From an uncultured Alphaproteobacteria bacterium (lineage in GTDB: Bacteria > Pseudomonadota > Alphaproteobacteria > Bin95), in NCBI GenBank assembly GCA_913060845.1, contig CAJXVF010000133.1, positions 1 to 6,617 on the forward strand: 6,617 nt of DNA, written 5' to 3'. Within the stretch, counting starts at the first letter, position 1, and the number at the start of each line of letters is the position of its first letter. Both the position numbers and the translations under genes were made by a program. Under the pieces are notes generated by a model, which was not told where the DNA came from, ran no database searches, and worked only from the letters and a program-made list of their open reading frames with translations. This document shows, piece after piece, positions 1 through 5,238 of this stretch.

Positions 1-115
1 TTTCGACATTGGTTGATGCTTTGGCGCAATCGAAGCTCGGTTCAGCTGCTGTAGCAGCACCAGTTGCAAGGAACGAGGCGAACACCGTCCCCAGTACGAT
101 TAAACGTGTGCGCAT
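1..115 (-). CDS. Partial secreted protein, LprI/DUF1311-like N-terminus
   Basis: Only the first 38 codons lie in the window; the gene continues past the left edge. The N-terminus reads as a Sec signal peptide: MRTR, then a hydrophobic core (about residues 5-20) and a small-residue cleavage zone (ATAA, residues 21-24) before E25-P. The mature start PSFDCAKAS followed by T-N-V-E resembles the opening of the lysozyme-inhibitor LprI / DUF1311 family, in which a PSFDCAKA-type motif supplies the first conserved cysteine (here C30). That match is from memory and covers few residues, so the family is tentative while the exported nature is well supported. The start is the ATG at 115-113, with GGGGAT about 6 nt upstream on the minus strand. 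The gene is divergent from the peroxiredoxin; about 146 bp separate the two starts. Confidence 0.7.
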   Translation of the reverse strand, partial: MRTRLIVLGTVFASFLATGAATAAEPSFDCAKASTNVE

Positions 116-226
116 GGCTTATCCCCAAATGTCGCTGACTAATGGGGAAAGCTTACCATGTTTCTAGGCGAGATTAAGGCGGTGGGCGAACTAGAAAGCG
201 GCAGCGGCATAGCCTACATTCAAATG

Positions 227-240
227 GTCACATCCGTGAC
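227..240 (+). repeat. Small inverted repeat in the peroxiredoxin leader
   Basis: GTCAC (227-231), a 4-nt spacer, then GTGAC (236-240): a perfect 5-bp dyad ending 7 nt before the SD of the peroxiredoxin. It could be a weak mRNA hairpin or half of a regulator site in the divergent intergenic region. A 5-bp match can arise by chance, so no regulator is proposed. Confidence 0.3.
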
Positions 241-261
241 ATCACTGAAGGAGAACGGCAA

Positions 262-705
262 ATGGCAGGGGTTGGTGAAACGGCCCCCGGATTCAGCCTG
301 TCGAACCAGGATGGCGCTCAAGTTTCTTTGAGCGACCAAGCTGGCAAGTATGTGCTGATCTGGTGGTACCCCAAGGCGGATACGCCTGGTTGAACGATTG
401 AAGGCAAAGGGTTCCGTGACAGAATCCAAGATTTTCAATCAAATGAAGTCGTTGTGATGGGCTGCAGCTTCGATGCGCCCGGTGACAACAAAGCCTTTAA
501 AGACAAGTTTGATTTCCCATTCGACCTGTTGTCGGACACGGATAAGAGCATGTCGATCGCTTACGGCGCGGCGAATGATGAATCGCCCCGCCCAACCCGG
601 ATTTCCGTATTGATTGGGCCGGACGGCAAGGTTGTCCGCCGCTTCGATACTGTGAAACCGGCAGAGCATCCAGAAGAAGTGCTGGAAGCATTGGCGCATC
701 TATAA
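262..705 (+). CDS. Selenocysteine-containing peroxiredoxin (BCP/AhpC-TSA family), UGA at codon 44
   Basis: Thiol/selenol peroxidase of 147 residues, probably cytosolic (no signal peptide), expected to reduce H2O2 or organic hydroperoxides. The start is ATG 262 behind AAGGAGA (248-254, 7-nt spacing). One frame runs 262-705 except for an in-frame TGA at 391-393. The context is P37-K-A-D-T41-P-G-U44-T, the PxxxTxxC active-site motif, with TGA exactly at the peroxidatic Cys. Other family signatures flank it: APGFSL (residues 8-13), GFRD (50-53), a CSFDAP strand (68-73), FPFDLLSD, and R113-I-S-V-L-I-GPDG with the likely catalytic Arg113. The usual BCP resolving Cys five residues downstream is K49; C68 is the only cysteine. 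A bSECIS-like hairpin lies at 396-440. Translation would need SelA/B/C/D encoded elsewhere. An ordinary gene caller would report only a fragment from the internal GTG at 454 or ATG at 457. The alternative, a nonsense mutation in an old Cys-peroxiredoxin, is less likely because the downstream frame is intact. Confidence 0.9.
396..440 (+). promoter_or_regulatory. Bacterial SECIS-like hairpin directly after the in-frame UGA
   Basis: Outer stem GATTGAA (396-402) pairs perfectly with TTCAATC (434-440), extendable by two G-U pairs (403-433, 404-432). After an internal loop, the inner stem GGTTC (410-414) pairs with GAATCC (422-427) with one bulged U (425). The apical loop is CGTGACA (415-421). It starts 22 nt after the UGA, and its second base is G. 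Bacterial SECIS elements are known to be stem-loops immediately 3' of UGA, inside the coding region, with the apical loop roughly 16-37 nt away and a G in the first two loop positions. The geometry fits. The bulged U is on the 3' arm, unlike the 5' bulged U of E. coli fdhF. Folding was done by eye only. Confidence 0.75.
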
Positions 706-730
706 GCGCTGAGCGGTTATGACTGATGAA

Positions 731-768
731 GGGCCGGTGCGGAACGAATCGCACCGGCCCTTTCTCTT
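731..768 (+). terminator. Rho-independent terminator of the peroxiredoxin gene
   Basis: A perfect 11-bp GC-rich stem, GGGCCGGTGCG (731-741) with CGCACCGGCCC (750-760), has an 8-nt loop and is followed by TTTCTCTT (761-768). It lies 26 nt after the stop at 705 and isolates the selenoprotein gene from the SDR pair. Confidence 0.93.
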
Positions 769-822
769 GCCATCCTTGGGGGCGCTCCATATGGTCGCGC
801 GATCATCTAGGGGACCAAGATA

Positions 823-1554
823 ATGTCAGATCGTTTGGCGGGAAAATCCGCTGTCGTCACCGCTGCAGGCCAGGGTATTGGCCGGGCCATCGCTACCGCA
901 TTCCGAGACGCAGGTGCTAAGGTCTATGCGACCGACCTCGATGCCGGAAAGCTTGATGGCTTCATCGGTGTTGAGGCGCGCGCATGTGACGTGACATCGT
1001 GGGATTCAGTGCGTGCGCTGGGGAAAGAAGTCGGGACTCCGGATATTCTTTGCAATGTGGCGGGCTTCGTCCATCACGGCGACATCCTGACGGCGACGGA
1101 AGAAGAATGGGATTTCGGGTTTGATCTCAATGTCAAATCCATGTTCCGCACCATCAAGGCCTTCCTGCCTGGCATGTTGGATCAGGGCCATGGCTCGATC
1201 ATCAATATGGCGTCTGTCGCATCGCACTTGGCGGGGGTTCAGAACCGATTGGTCTATGGTTCCAGCAAGGCGGCTGTCATTGGCCTGACCAAACAAGTCG
1301 CGCGTGATGTCATTGGCGCTGGCATTCGCTGCAACTGCATTGCACCCGGTACAGTACAATCCCCGTCGCTGGATGATCGTATCAACGCGTTTGATGATCC
1401 TGTGCAGGCGCGGAAAGACTTCATCGCCAGGCAGCCAATGGGGCGTCTTGGCACGGCAGAGGAGATCGCAGCGGCTGCGATTTACCTGGCCTCAGACGAC
1501 AGCGCCTATACGACCGGAACAGTATTCGTCGCCGATGGCGGCTTGACGCTTTAA
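823..1554 (+). CDS. Short-chain dehydrogenase, DHRS6 / 2-keto-3-deoxy-L-fuconate dehydrogenase-like
   Basis: A 243-aa classical SDR with a Rossmann fold, predicted cytosolic and NAD-dependent. The cofactor loop is T14-A-A-G-Q-G-I-G21. An acidic residue after beta-2 (D38 in ATDLD) favours NAD over NADP. NVAG (78-81) replaces NNAG. The catalytic tetrad is N103, S131, Y145 and K149 (YGSSK). The Ser-Tyr spacing of 14, the NVAGFVHHG motif (78-86), IKAFLPGML (111-119) and the stretch around CNCIAPGTV (170-178) closely recall human DHRS6/BDH2 and bacterial 2-keto-3-deoxy-L-fuconate dehydrogenases. A hydroxy-acid or sugar-acid substrate is therefore plausible but not determined. Start ATG 823 has GGGGA (810-814) 8 nt upstream. 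It is the first gene of a two-gene unit; the next SDR starts 15 nt after its stop. Confidence 0.9.
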   Translation: MSDRLAGKSAVVTAAGQGIGRAIATAFRDAGAKVYATDLDAGKLDGFIGVEARACDVTSWDSVRALGKEVGTPDILCNVAGFVHHGDILTATEEEWDFGFDLNVKSMFRTIKAFLPGMLDQGHGSIINMASVASHLAGVQNRLVYGSSKAAVIGLTKQVARDVIGAGIRCNCIAPGTVQSPSLDDRINAFDDPVQARKDFIARQPMGRLGTAEEIAAAAIYLASDDSAYTTGTVFVADGGLTL

Positions 1555-1569
1555 TCCAAGGATAAATCC

Positions 1570-2313
1570 ATGAATAAGATCGACCTTTCTGGCCGTCATG
1601 CTGTTGTCACCGGTGCAGCTCAAGGCTTCGGCCTGGCCATCACCGACCGCTTGCTCGCATCTGGCGCCAAAGTCTCCATGTGGGATATTGATGGTGATGA
1701 GCTTTCAGGTGCGGCTAGCAGCCGGGACGGTGCTACTGCCGTTCAGGGCGATGTGACAGACCCCGCATCCATCGATGCCGGTCTAAAAGCGAGCCGAGCC
1801 GCCAATGGCCCCGTTGATATTCTGGTCAACAATGCGGGGATCGCCGGCCCAACCGTTCCAGTCGCTGAATACCCTATCGCTGATTGGAAGCGGGTGATCG
1901 AGCTTGATCTGAACGCGGTATTTTACTGCGCCCAGGCCGTTGTGCCCGAAATGATTGAGCGAAACTATGGCCGCATTGTTTCCATCGCATCCATTGCGGG
2001 CAAAGAAGGCAATCCGAACGCTGCAGCATATTCCGCCGCTAAGGCTGGCGTGATCGCGTTGACGAAATCGCTTGGTAAAGAGCTCGCAGGCCATGACATT
2101 GCAGTGAACTGCATGACGCCGGCCGCTGCTAAAACCCGCATCTTCGATCAGATGAGCCAGGAGCACATCGACTATATGCTCTCTAAGGTACCTCGCGGTC
2201 GGTTTGTGACTGTTGAGGAAGTCGCTAGCATGGCGACGTGGCTCGCCAGCGAGGAAATGCGCTTCACGACCGGTGCCGTGTTCGACATTTCAGGCGGCCG
2301 TGCCACGTACTAG
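1570..2313 (+). CDS. SDR family NAD-dependent oxidoreductase (FabG-like fold)
   Basis: A 247-aa classical SDR. Its motifs are T14-G-A-A-Q-G-F-G21, D39 after beta-2 (MWDID, suggesting NAD), NNAG (87-90), N115 (LDLNAVF), S141, Y154 and K158 (YSAAK). All catalytic residues are present with the usual 13-residue Ser-Tyr spacing. The C-terminus ends in FDISGGRATY, where the family usually has a VDGG-type strand. It differs clearly from the upstream SDR (SIAGKEGNPN versus SVASHLAGVQ), so the pair is not a recent duplication. The general reaction is alcohol/ketone interconversion with NAD; substrate unknown. The 15-nt gap to the upstream gene, with SD AAGGA at about 1558-1562, indicates co-transcription and possibly consecutive steps of one pathway, for example oxidation of a sugar acid. 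Confidence 0.9.
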   Translation: MNKIDLSGRHAVVTGAAQGFGLAITDRLLASGAKVSMWDIDGDELSGAASSRDGATAVQGDVTDPASIDAGLKASRAANGPVDILVNNAGIAGPTVPVAEYPIADWKRVIELDLNAVFYCAQAVVPEMIERNYGRIVSIASIAGKEGNPNAAAYSAAKAGVIALTKSLGKELAGHDIAVNCMTPAAAKTRIFDQMSQEHIDYMLSKVPRGRFVTVEEVASMATWLASEEMRFTTGAVFDISGGRATY

Positions 2314-2321
2314 TGCCGATT

Positions 2322-2351
2322 GGGCAGGGCGATCATCGACGCGCCCTGCCC
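2322..2351 (+). terminator. GC-rich hairpin after the SDR pair, weak terminator
   Basis: GGGCAGGGCG (2322-2331) pairs perfectly over 10 bp with CGCCCTGCCC (2342-2351) around a 10-nt loop, 9 nt after the SDR stop. The downstream tract is CCTATACCGG rather than T-rich, so it is a poor canonical intrinsic terminator. It lies between convergent genes and may act in either direction or with Rho. Confidence 0.5.
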
Positions 2352-2403
2352 CTATACCGGTCTCGTCTGTTCGCAGGCAAAGAATGACCGAAATTGCTAG
2401 GTG

Positions 2404-3020
2404 TCAAACCGTGTAGGAAATCGCGGAGTAGTATTTCTTGGCATATGAGGCGATCAGCACTTTCTTATCGTTGCCGTTGATAATCCGCCGCGCGCCTTCC
2501 CAATCTTCTTTTGTGGCATTCAGGTAATCGCTGAACTTCTTGCGTGTGAATGTGCCGAGGATCATGCCTTCAAATAAGATCATCGTTGCGACTTCAACAT
2601 CCAGGACAGCGTTGGCGGCATCCGATTGGATGTTAGGTCCAGCTTTAGACGTTTGCCCCAATCGGTGTAATTCACACGACCGGTGAGTTGCACAAACCCA
2701 CGACCGTGGAACATGACTCCATCGCCGGGCTGTATATTGCCAAGCCGTTTTGCGACCCAGGGCCGGTCCCCTTCAATATCGTACATGCGCTTGAAGTAGG
2801 AATCTGGCCCATATTCCTTGATCGGCTGCATCTTGCGATCAACTTCGTGATGGGCTGTTGCCAGGGCATAAGCAAGCCAGCGATCATCTTTCTTGCTGTG
2901 CTTTAGCTCCCAATAATCCAACAGCACCGTCAGGCCGCTGACTTGCGACTGCTTCAGCTTGCCATCAAAGAGCCGTAGGCGAACCGTGTCAAAAAAGAAC
3001 TTCCGATTGATCTTAGACAT
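2404..3020 (-). pseudogene. GH19 chitinase/endolysin-like gene, broken by a 1-nt frameshift
   Basis: Read with one correction this is a 205-aa glycoside hydrolase family 19 protein, the fold of class I chitinases and phage-type peptidoglycan lysins. The first frame (3020 to about 2624) contains LATAHHE59, a nearby acidic residue (E69 or E83) as second catalytic candidate, and FHGRGFVQLTGRVNY (104-118), the GH19 signature. It then ends out of frame at 2580. The second frame carries the missing C-terminus, starting DAANAVLDVEVATM and ending SYTV with TGA at 2404-2406. One base is missing near 2623-2624: minus-strand AATCGGAT, where AATCCGGAT would restore S-N-P-D-A-A-N. No slippery heptamer is visible, so this is a mutation or a sequencing error. 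No signal peptide and no holin or other phage gene lies nearby. ATG 3020 is preceded by GGAGGAGA, which overlaps a palindrome. Confidence 0.8.
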
Positions 3021-3023
3021 TGG

Positions 3024-3047
3024 TGATCTCCTCCAGTTGGGAGATCA
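3024..3047 (-). promoter_or_regulatory. Palindrome covering the SD of the GH19 gene
   Basis: TGATCTCC (3024-3031) and GGAGATCA (3040-3047) form a perfect 8-bp inverted repeat with an 8-nt spacer. In the minus-strand transcript the 3' arm contains most of the SD (GGAGGAGA) and ends 3 nt before the ATG, so the hairpin would hide the ribosome site. It could instead be a DNA operator, especially if transcription starts near 3041 from the candidate promoter just upstream, because that transcript would lack the full 5' arm. Confidence 0.45.
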
Positions 3048-3076
3048 AAAGTAGCGTGTTTTAAGTATTGCAGCAA
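3048..3076 (-). promoter_or_regulatory. Candidate sigma70-type promoter for the GH19 gene
   Basis: On the minus strand, TTGCTG (3076-3071) and TACTTT (3053-3048) are separated by 17 nt in an AT-rich gap between the amidohydrolase stop and the GH19 start. It would place the transcript start near 3041, inside the SD palindrome. The match is modest and judged by eye. Confidence 0.3.
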
Positions 3077-3095
3077 GAACGAAATCGGAACGTCC

Positions 3096-4322
3096 CTATT
3101 TCCAGCGCAGCTTGGGCTCTAACCCAAAGCAGTTAGCTGCATTCATGCCCAGGATATTCCGCTTGGATTCTTCATCGATCCAGGGGATTTCGGCAATTAC
3201 CCGGGGGGCATCAAAATCGAAATGCGGCCAGTCCGATGCATACAGCAGCTGGGTTTTTGCGTTGATCATCTCAAACGTCGCTTTGAGACCAACTTCGCTG
3301 GATTTCTCCATTGGCTGACACGTGTACCAGCAGTTCTGGCGCATATAGTCAGAAGGCATCTGCTTCAGCAGCGGCGCTTCTGACATGCGCATCAGATATT
3401 GATCATCCAACCGTTGCATAACAAACGGAATCCAGGACAACCCACTTTCAATCCATACGGATTTGAGTTTGGGGAAACGCTCAGGAATGCCATTCAGCAC
3501 CCAGTTCGTCATATGGACGATATTGCACCAGGCGAACCCAAGGGCGTGCATGCCAAGAAAGCTATTGCAGGTCGCCAAGGACGGGTCTTGCCAATGGTAG
3601 CCAGCGTGAAAGGCAATCGGCTTGCCCGTTTCCTCAATCATGGAGTAGAGGCGCATATATTCATTCGCGTGGACGGGCTTATACCGCGTTGATGTCACGG
3701 TGAAGCCGATGACGCCCGGTTTGTCCGCAAACTCTTCAACGGTGCGGCAGGCTTCTTCCGGAGAGTTGAATGGCAGCAGCACAAGGCTTGCCATGCCTTC
3801 ATCGCCTGGAAGAACACGTTCTGTCAGCCACTTATTGTAAGCGCGGGTCAGCAACACTTCCATGTCGGCTTGGGGGTGCATGCCGAGGAACAACATGGGT
3901 GTCGGAAAGACCACCATTTTATCGACGCAAAGCGCTTGCATGGCGCGGCGGGTCAACGTGACGTCACGATGAACGTCTGTCTCCTCGACCTTCTCACGCT
4001 GGCCGGATTGGTGCGGAATGCGCCCGCCAACATCCTGATACCGCAAACCAAGGTCGCCGTTCAGGCCGTAAGGCGGAGCACCAAACCGTTCCTTCTGGTA
4101 CATCATAGCTTGATGGCGCACGACAGGGTCCTCGATATGCTCGATCACCTCGTGCCAATGCACAGTTTCCAGGTGATGCGCGTCGATATCGCAGATGAAC
4201 CAGTCAGCAAAACCCATTTCGCGGGCATCACGACGTGCGGGGGCCAGATAATCCCGGGTATCGGTATAGACGTCCATTTCCTGGACGGGCATGGCCTTTG
4301 AGGGAACGATATTGGCGTCCAT
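3096..4322 (-). CDS. Amidohydrolase family 2 protein (ACMSD-like metal-dependent hydrolase/decarboxylase)
   Basis: A 408-aa TIM-barrel amidohydrolase (Amidohydro_2 type), cytosolic, with no signal peptide. Visible elements: an N-terminal metal motif D45-I-D-A-H49-H-L-E52; a barrel-strand histidine H239 (IAFHAG); H270 in NIVHMTNWVLNG, followed by PERFPKLK (280-287); E292-S-G-x-x-W-I-P; and the late aspartate D364 in YASDWPHFDFDAP. These match the order of metal and catalytic residues in 2-amino-3-carboxymuconate-semialdehyde decarboxylase relatives, which decarboxylate or hydrolyse aromatic-derived or cyclic acids. The first about 40 residues precede the barrel and are longer than in minimal family members. 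The start ATG 4322 has AAGGAGG 5 nt upstream. It is the third gene of a minus-strand unit, 35 nt after the 124-aa gene. The real substrate is unknown; the Rieske partner hints at an oxidative pathway. Confidence 0.88.
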   Translation of the reverse strand: MDANIVPSKAMPVQEMDVYTDTRDYLAPARRDAREMGFADWFICDIDAHHLETVHWHEVIEHIEDPVVRHQAMMYQKERFGAPPYGLNGDLGLRYQDVGGRIPHQSGQREKVEETDVHRDVTLTRRAMQALCVDKMVVFPTPMLFLGMHPQADMEVLLTRAYNKWLTERVLPGDEGMASLVLLPFNSPEEACRTVEEFADKPGVIGFTVTSTRYKPVHANEYMRLYSMIEETGKPIAFHAGYHWQDPSLATCNSFLGMHALGFAWCNIVHMTNWVLNGIPERFPKLKSVWIESGLSWIPFVMQRLDDQYLMRMSEAPLLKQMPSDYMRQNCWYTCQPMEKSSEVGLKATFEMINAKTQLLYASDWPHFDFDAPRVIAEIPWIDEESKRNILGMNAANCFGLEPKLRWK

Positions 4323-4357
4323 AGTCGCCTCCTTGGCTAGTCAATGCGGCGCCGAGC

Positions 4358-4732
4358 CTACTCTTTCAGGCTTTCTGGCGGTTGATCATGATAGTCCTCC
4401 GGGCGCCGTCTCGACCAGAGGCCGAATTCCATCGGCCCCATGCGGAGCGCCCGCAAAACTTCGGTTACGGCAGTCAATGCTTCTGTCGGCGTGACCACCT
4501 CGTCTGTGTAACCCAGAACGGCTTTTGGGCTACGTTGCTCGCCATCAGCTTTTGCGGCGTAGAGTTTGATGGCGGCAGTCATAATGCGCGCAACGGCAAC
4601 ATCCGAAACACGCCCCGCCTCGTCGTCAGCTAAAAGCGCCTTCGCATCTTGCCAAATTTTATCTGACATATCCTCGACGGCGGCAGCCGGGTCATTCTGT
4701 CGGGTGTCGTCATTCGACGATGGCATAGACAT
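4358..4732 (-). CDS. Uncharacterised 124-aa protein between Rieske and amidohydrolase genes
   Basis: I do not recognise a family. The protein is hydrophilic and Ala/Asp/Glu-rich with no cysteine, signal peptide or membrane segment. A central stretch, about residues 23-60 (DKIWQDAKALL to AAIKLYAAKA), looks alpha-helical. A second helix-like stretch (about 82-95, PTEALTAVTEVLRA) is followed by a polar tail rich in R, D, E and P. Its first 23 bp overlap the 3' end of the Rieske gene. An alternative start at the third codon (ATG 4726) has GGGG at a better distance and cuts the overlap to 17 bp. Overlap upstream and a 35-nt gap downstream mark it as the middle gene of a translationally coupled operon, so it may be an accessory subunit or assembly factor for one of its neighbours (inference only). 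Confidence 0.82.
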   Translation of the reverse strand: MSMPSSNDDTRQNDPAAAVEDMSDKIWQDAKALLADDEAGRVSDVAVARIMTAAIKLYAAKADGEQRSPKAVLGYTDEVVTPTEALTAVTEVLRALRMGPMEFGLWSRRRPEDYHDQPPESLKE

Positions 4733-5087
4733 CCCCGTCCTGAACCTGTGTTGCGTATCCTTCCAGGCTCATGATGTCGACGTCTGACGCGCCGGCGAAC
4801 TTGCCTGTGCGTATATCAAATTCCAGGCCATGCCACGGGCAAACGATGTGAACGCCATCCGCATCAAAATCACGACCTCGGCTTTTCATATCAGGGTCGA
4901 GCTTTTCAACCACTTTCTGATAGATGCGCCCCTGGCAAACCGGTCCGCCTTGATGGGGGCATAGGTTTTTGTAGGCATAGAAATCGTCGCCGAGCCGAAA
5001 CACACCAATTTGCAGCCCGTCGATTTCGACAACGGTCTTGCCTTGATCTTCCAACTCATCTTCACGACAAATGCGAACTGTACGCAC
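4710..5087 (-). CDS. Rieske [2Fe-2S] ferredoxin-like protein
   Basis: A 125-aa single-domain Rieske protein, soluble, with no signal or membrane anchor. The cluster ligands are C43-P-H45 and C83-P-W-H86. The fold signatures LxxDFYAYKNLCPHQGGP and CPWHGLEFDIRTG are clear. The two ligand motifs are 37 residues apart, against roughly 16-18 in typical Rieske ferredoxins; a charged insert (about residues 55-76) accounts for this. Such proteins pass electrons to Rieske oxygenases or related redox enzymes, but no oxygenase subunit is visible here. The start is GTG 5087 with GGAGAAG about 4-5 nt upstream. The nearby ATG at 5100 is in another frame. It is the first gene of the minus-strand Rieske/124-aa/amidohydrolase unit, divergent from the 2-hydroxyacid dehydrogenase. 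Confidence 0.9.
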   Translation of the reverse strand: MRTVRICREDELEDQGKTVVEIDGLQIGVFRLGDDFYAYKNLCPHQGGPVCQGRIYQKVVEKLDPDMKSRGRDFDADGVHIVCPWHGLEFDIRTGKFAGASDVDIMSLEGYATQVQDGDVYAIVE

Positions 5088-5121
5088 GCGGCTTCTCCAT
5101 TCGGAATAATCCTTAGCGGAC

Positions 5122-5151
5122 AGTCTAGTGCGGTCAAGGTTCAGGGGTCAA
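5122..5151 (-). promoter_or_regulatory. Candidate promoter of the Rieske operon, with repeated TTGACC
   Basis: On the minus strand TTGACC (5151-5146) and TAGACT (5127-5122) are separated by 18 nt, about 35 nt upstream of the GTG start. A second TTGACC lies at 5137-5132, exactly 14 bp away, with only a weak -10 (AAGGAT) behind it. The pair may be overlapping promoters or a direct-repeat regulator site. Evidence is pattern only. Confidence 0.3.
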
Positions 5152-5238
5152 AGGTAGTGAATCAGCGCATGCTTGGCCCAGGGATCATGCTCATGTAGTT
5201 CTATATTCACCGCATATCTGCTTCCCAAGGACCAGCCA

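Noticed and set aside
158..331. A 57-aa open frame starting at ATG 158 upstream of and overlapping the peroxiredoxin
   Set aside because: It overlaps the peroxiredoxin start out of frame, has no family-like sequence, and runs through the better-supported SD and ATG at 248-264.
391..393. TGA as a plain nonsense mutation or as Trp (alternative genetic code)
   Set aside because: TGA is used as a genuine stop in several genes here. The position is exactly the peroxidatic Cys, the frame beyond is intact, and a bSECIS-like hairpin follows, so Sec is the simplest reading.
726..920. Open frame beginning at ATG 726
   Set aside because: Its start lies at the foot of the terminator stem and it overlaps the SDR gene out of frame, with Arg/Cys-rich sequence typical of a shadow frame.
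2615..2635. Programmed -1 frameshift in the GH19 gene
   Set aside because: No X-XXY-YYZ slippery heptamer or evident stimulatory hairpin at the junction; restoring one base gives a natural family sequence, so mutation or sequencing error is favoured.
3870..4301. A 143-aa plus-strand frame opposite the amidohydrolase
   Set aside because: It is fully antisense to a well-supported 408-aa enzyme, has no SD or recognisable motif, and reads as a codon-bias shadow.
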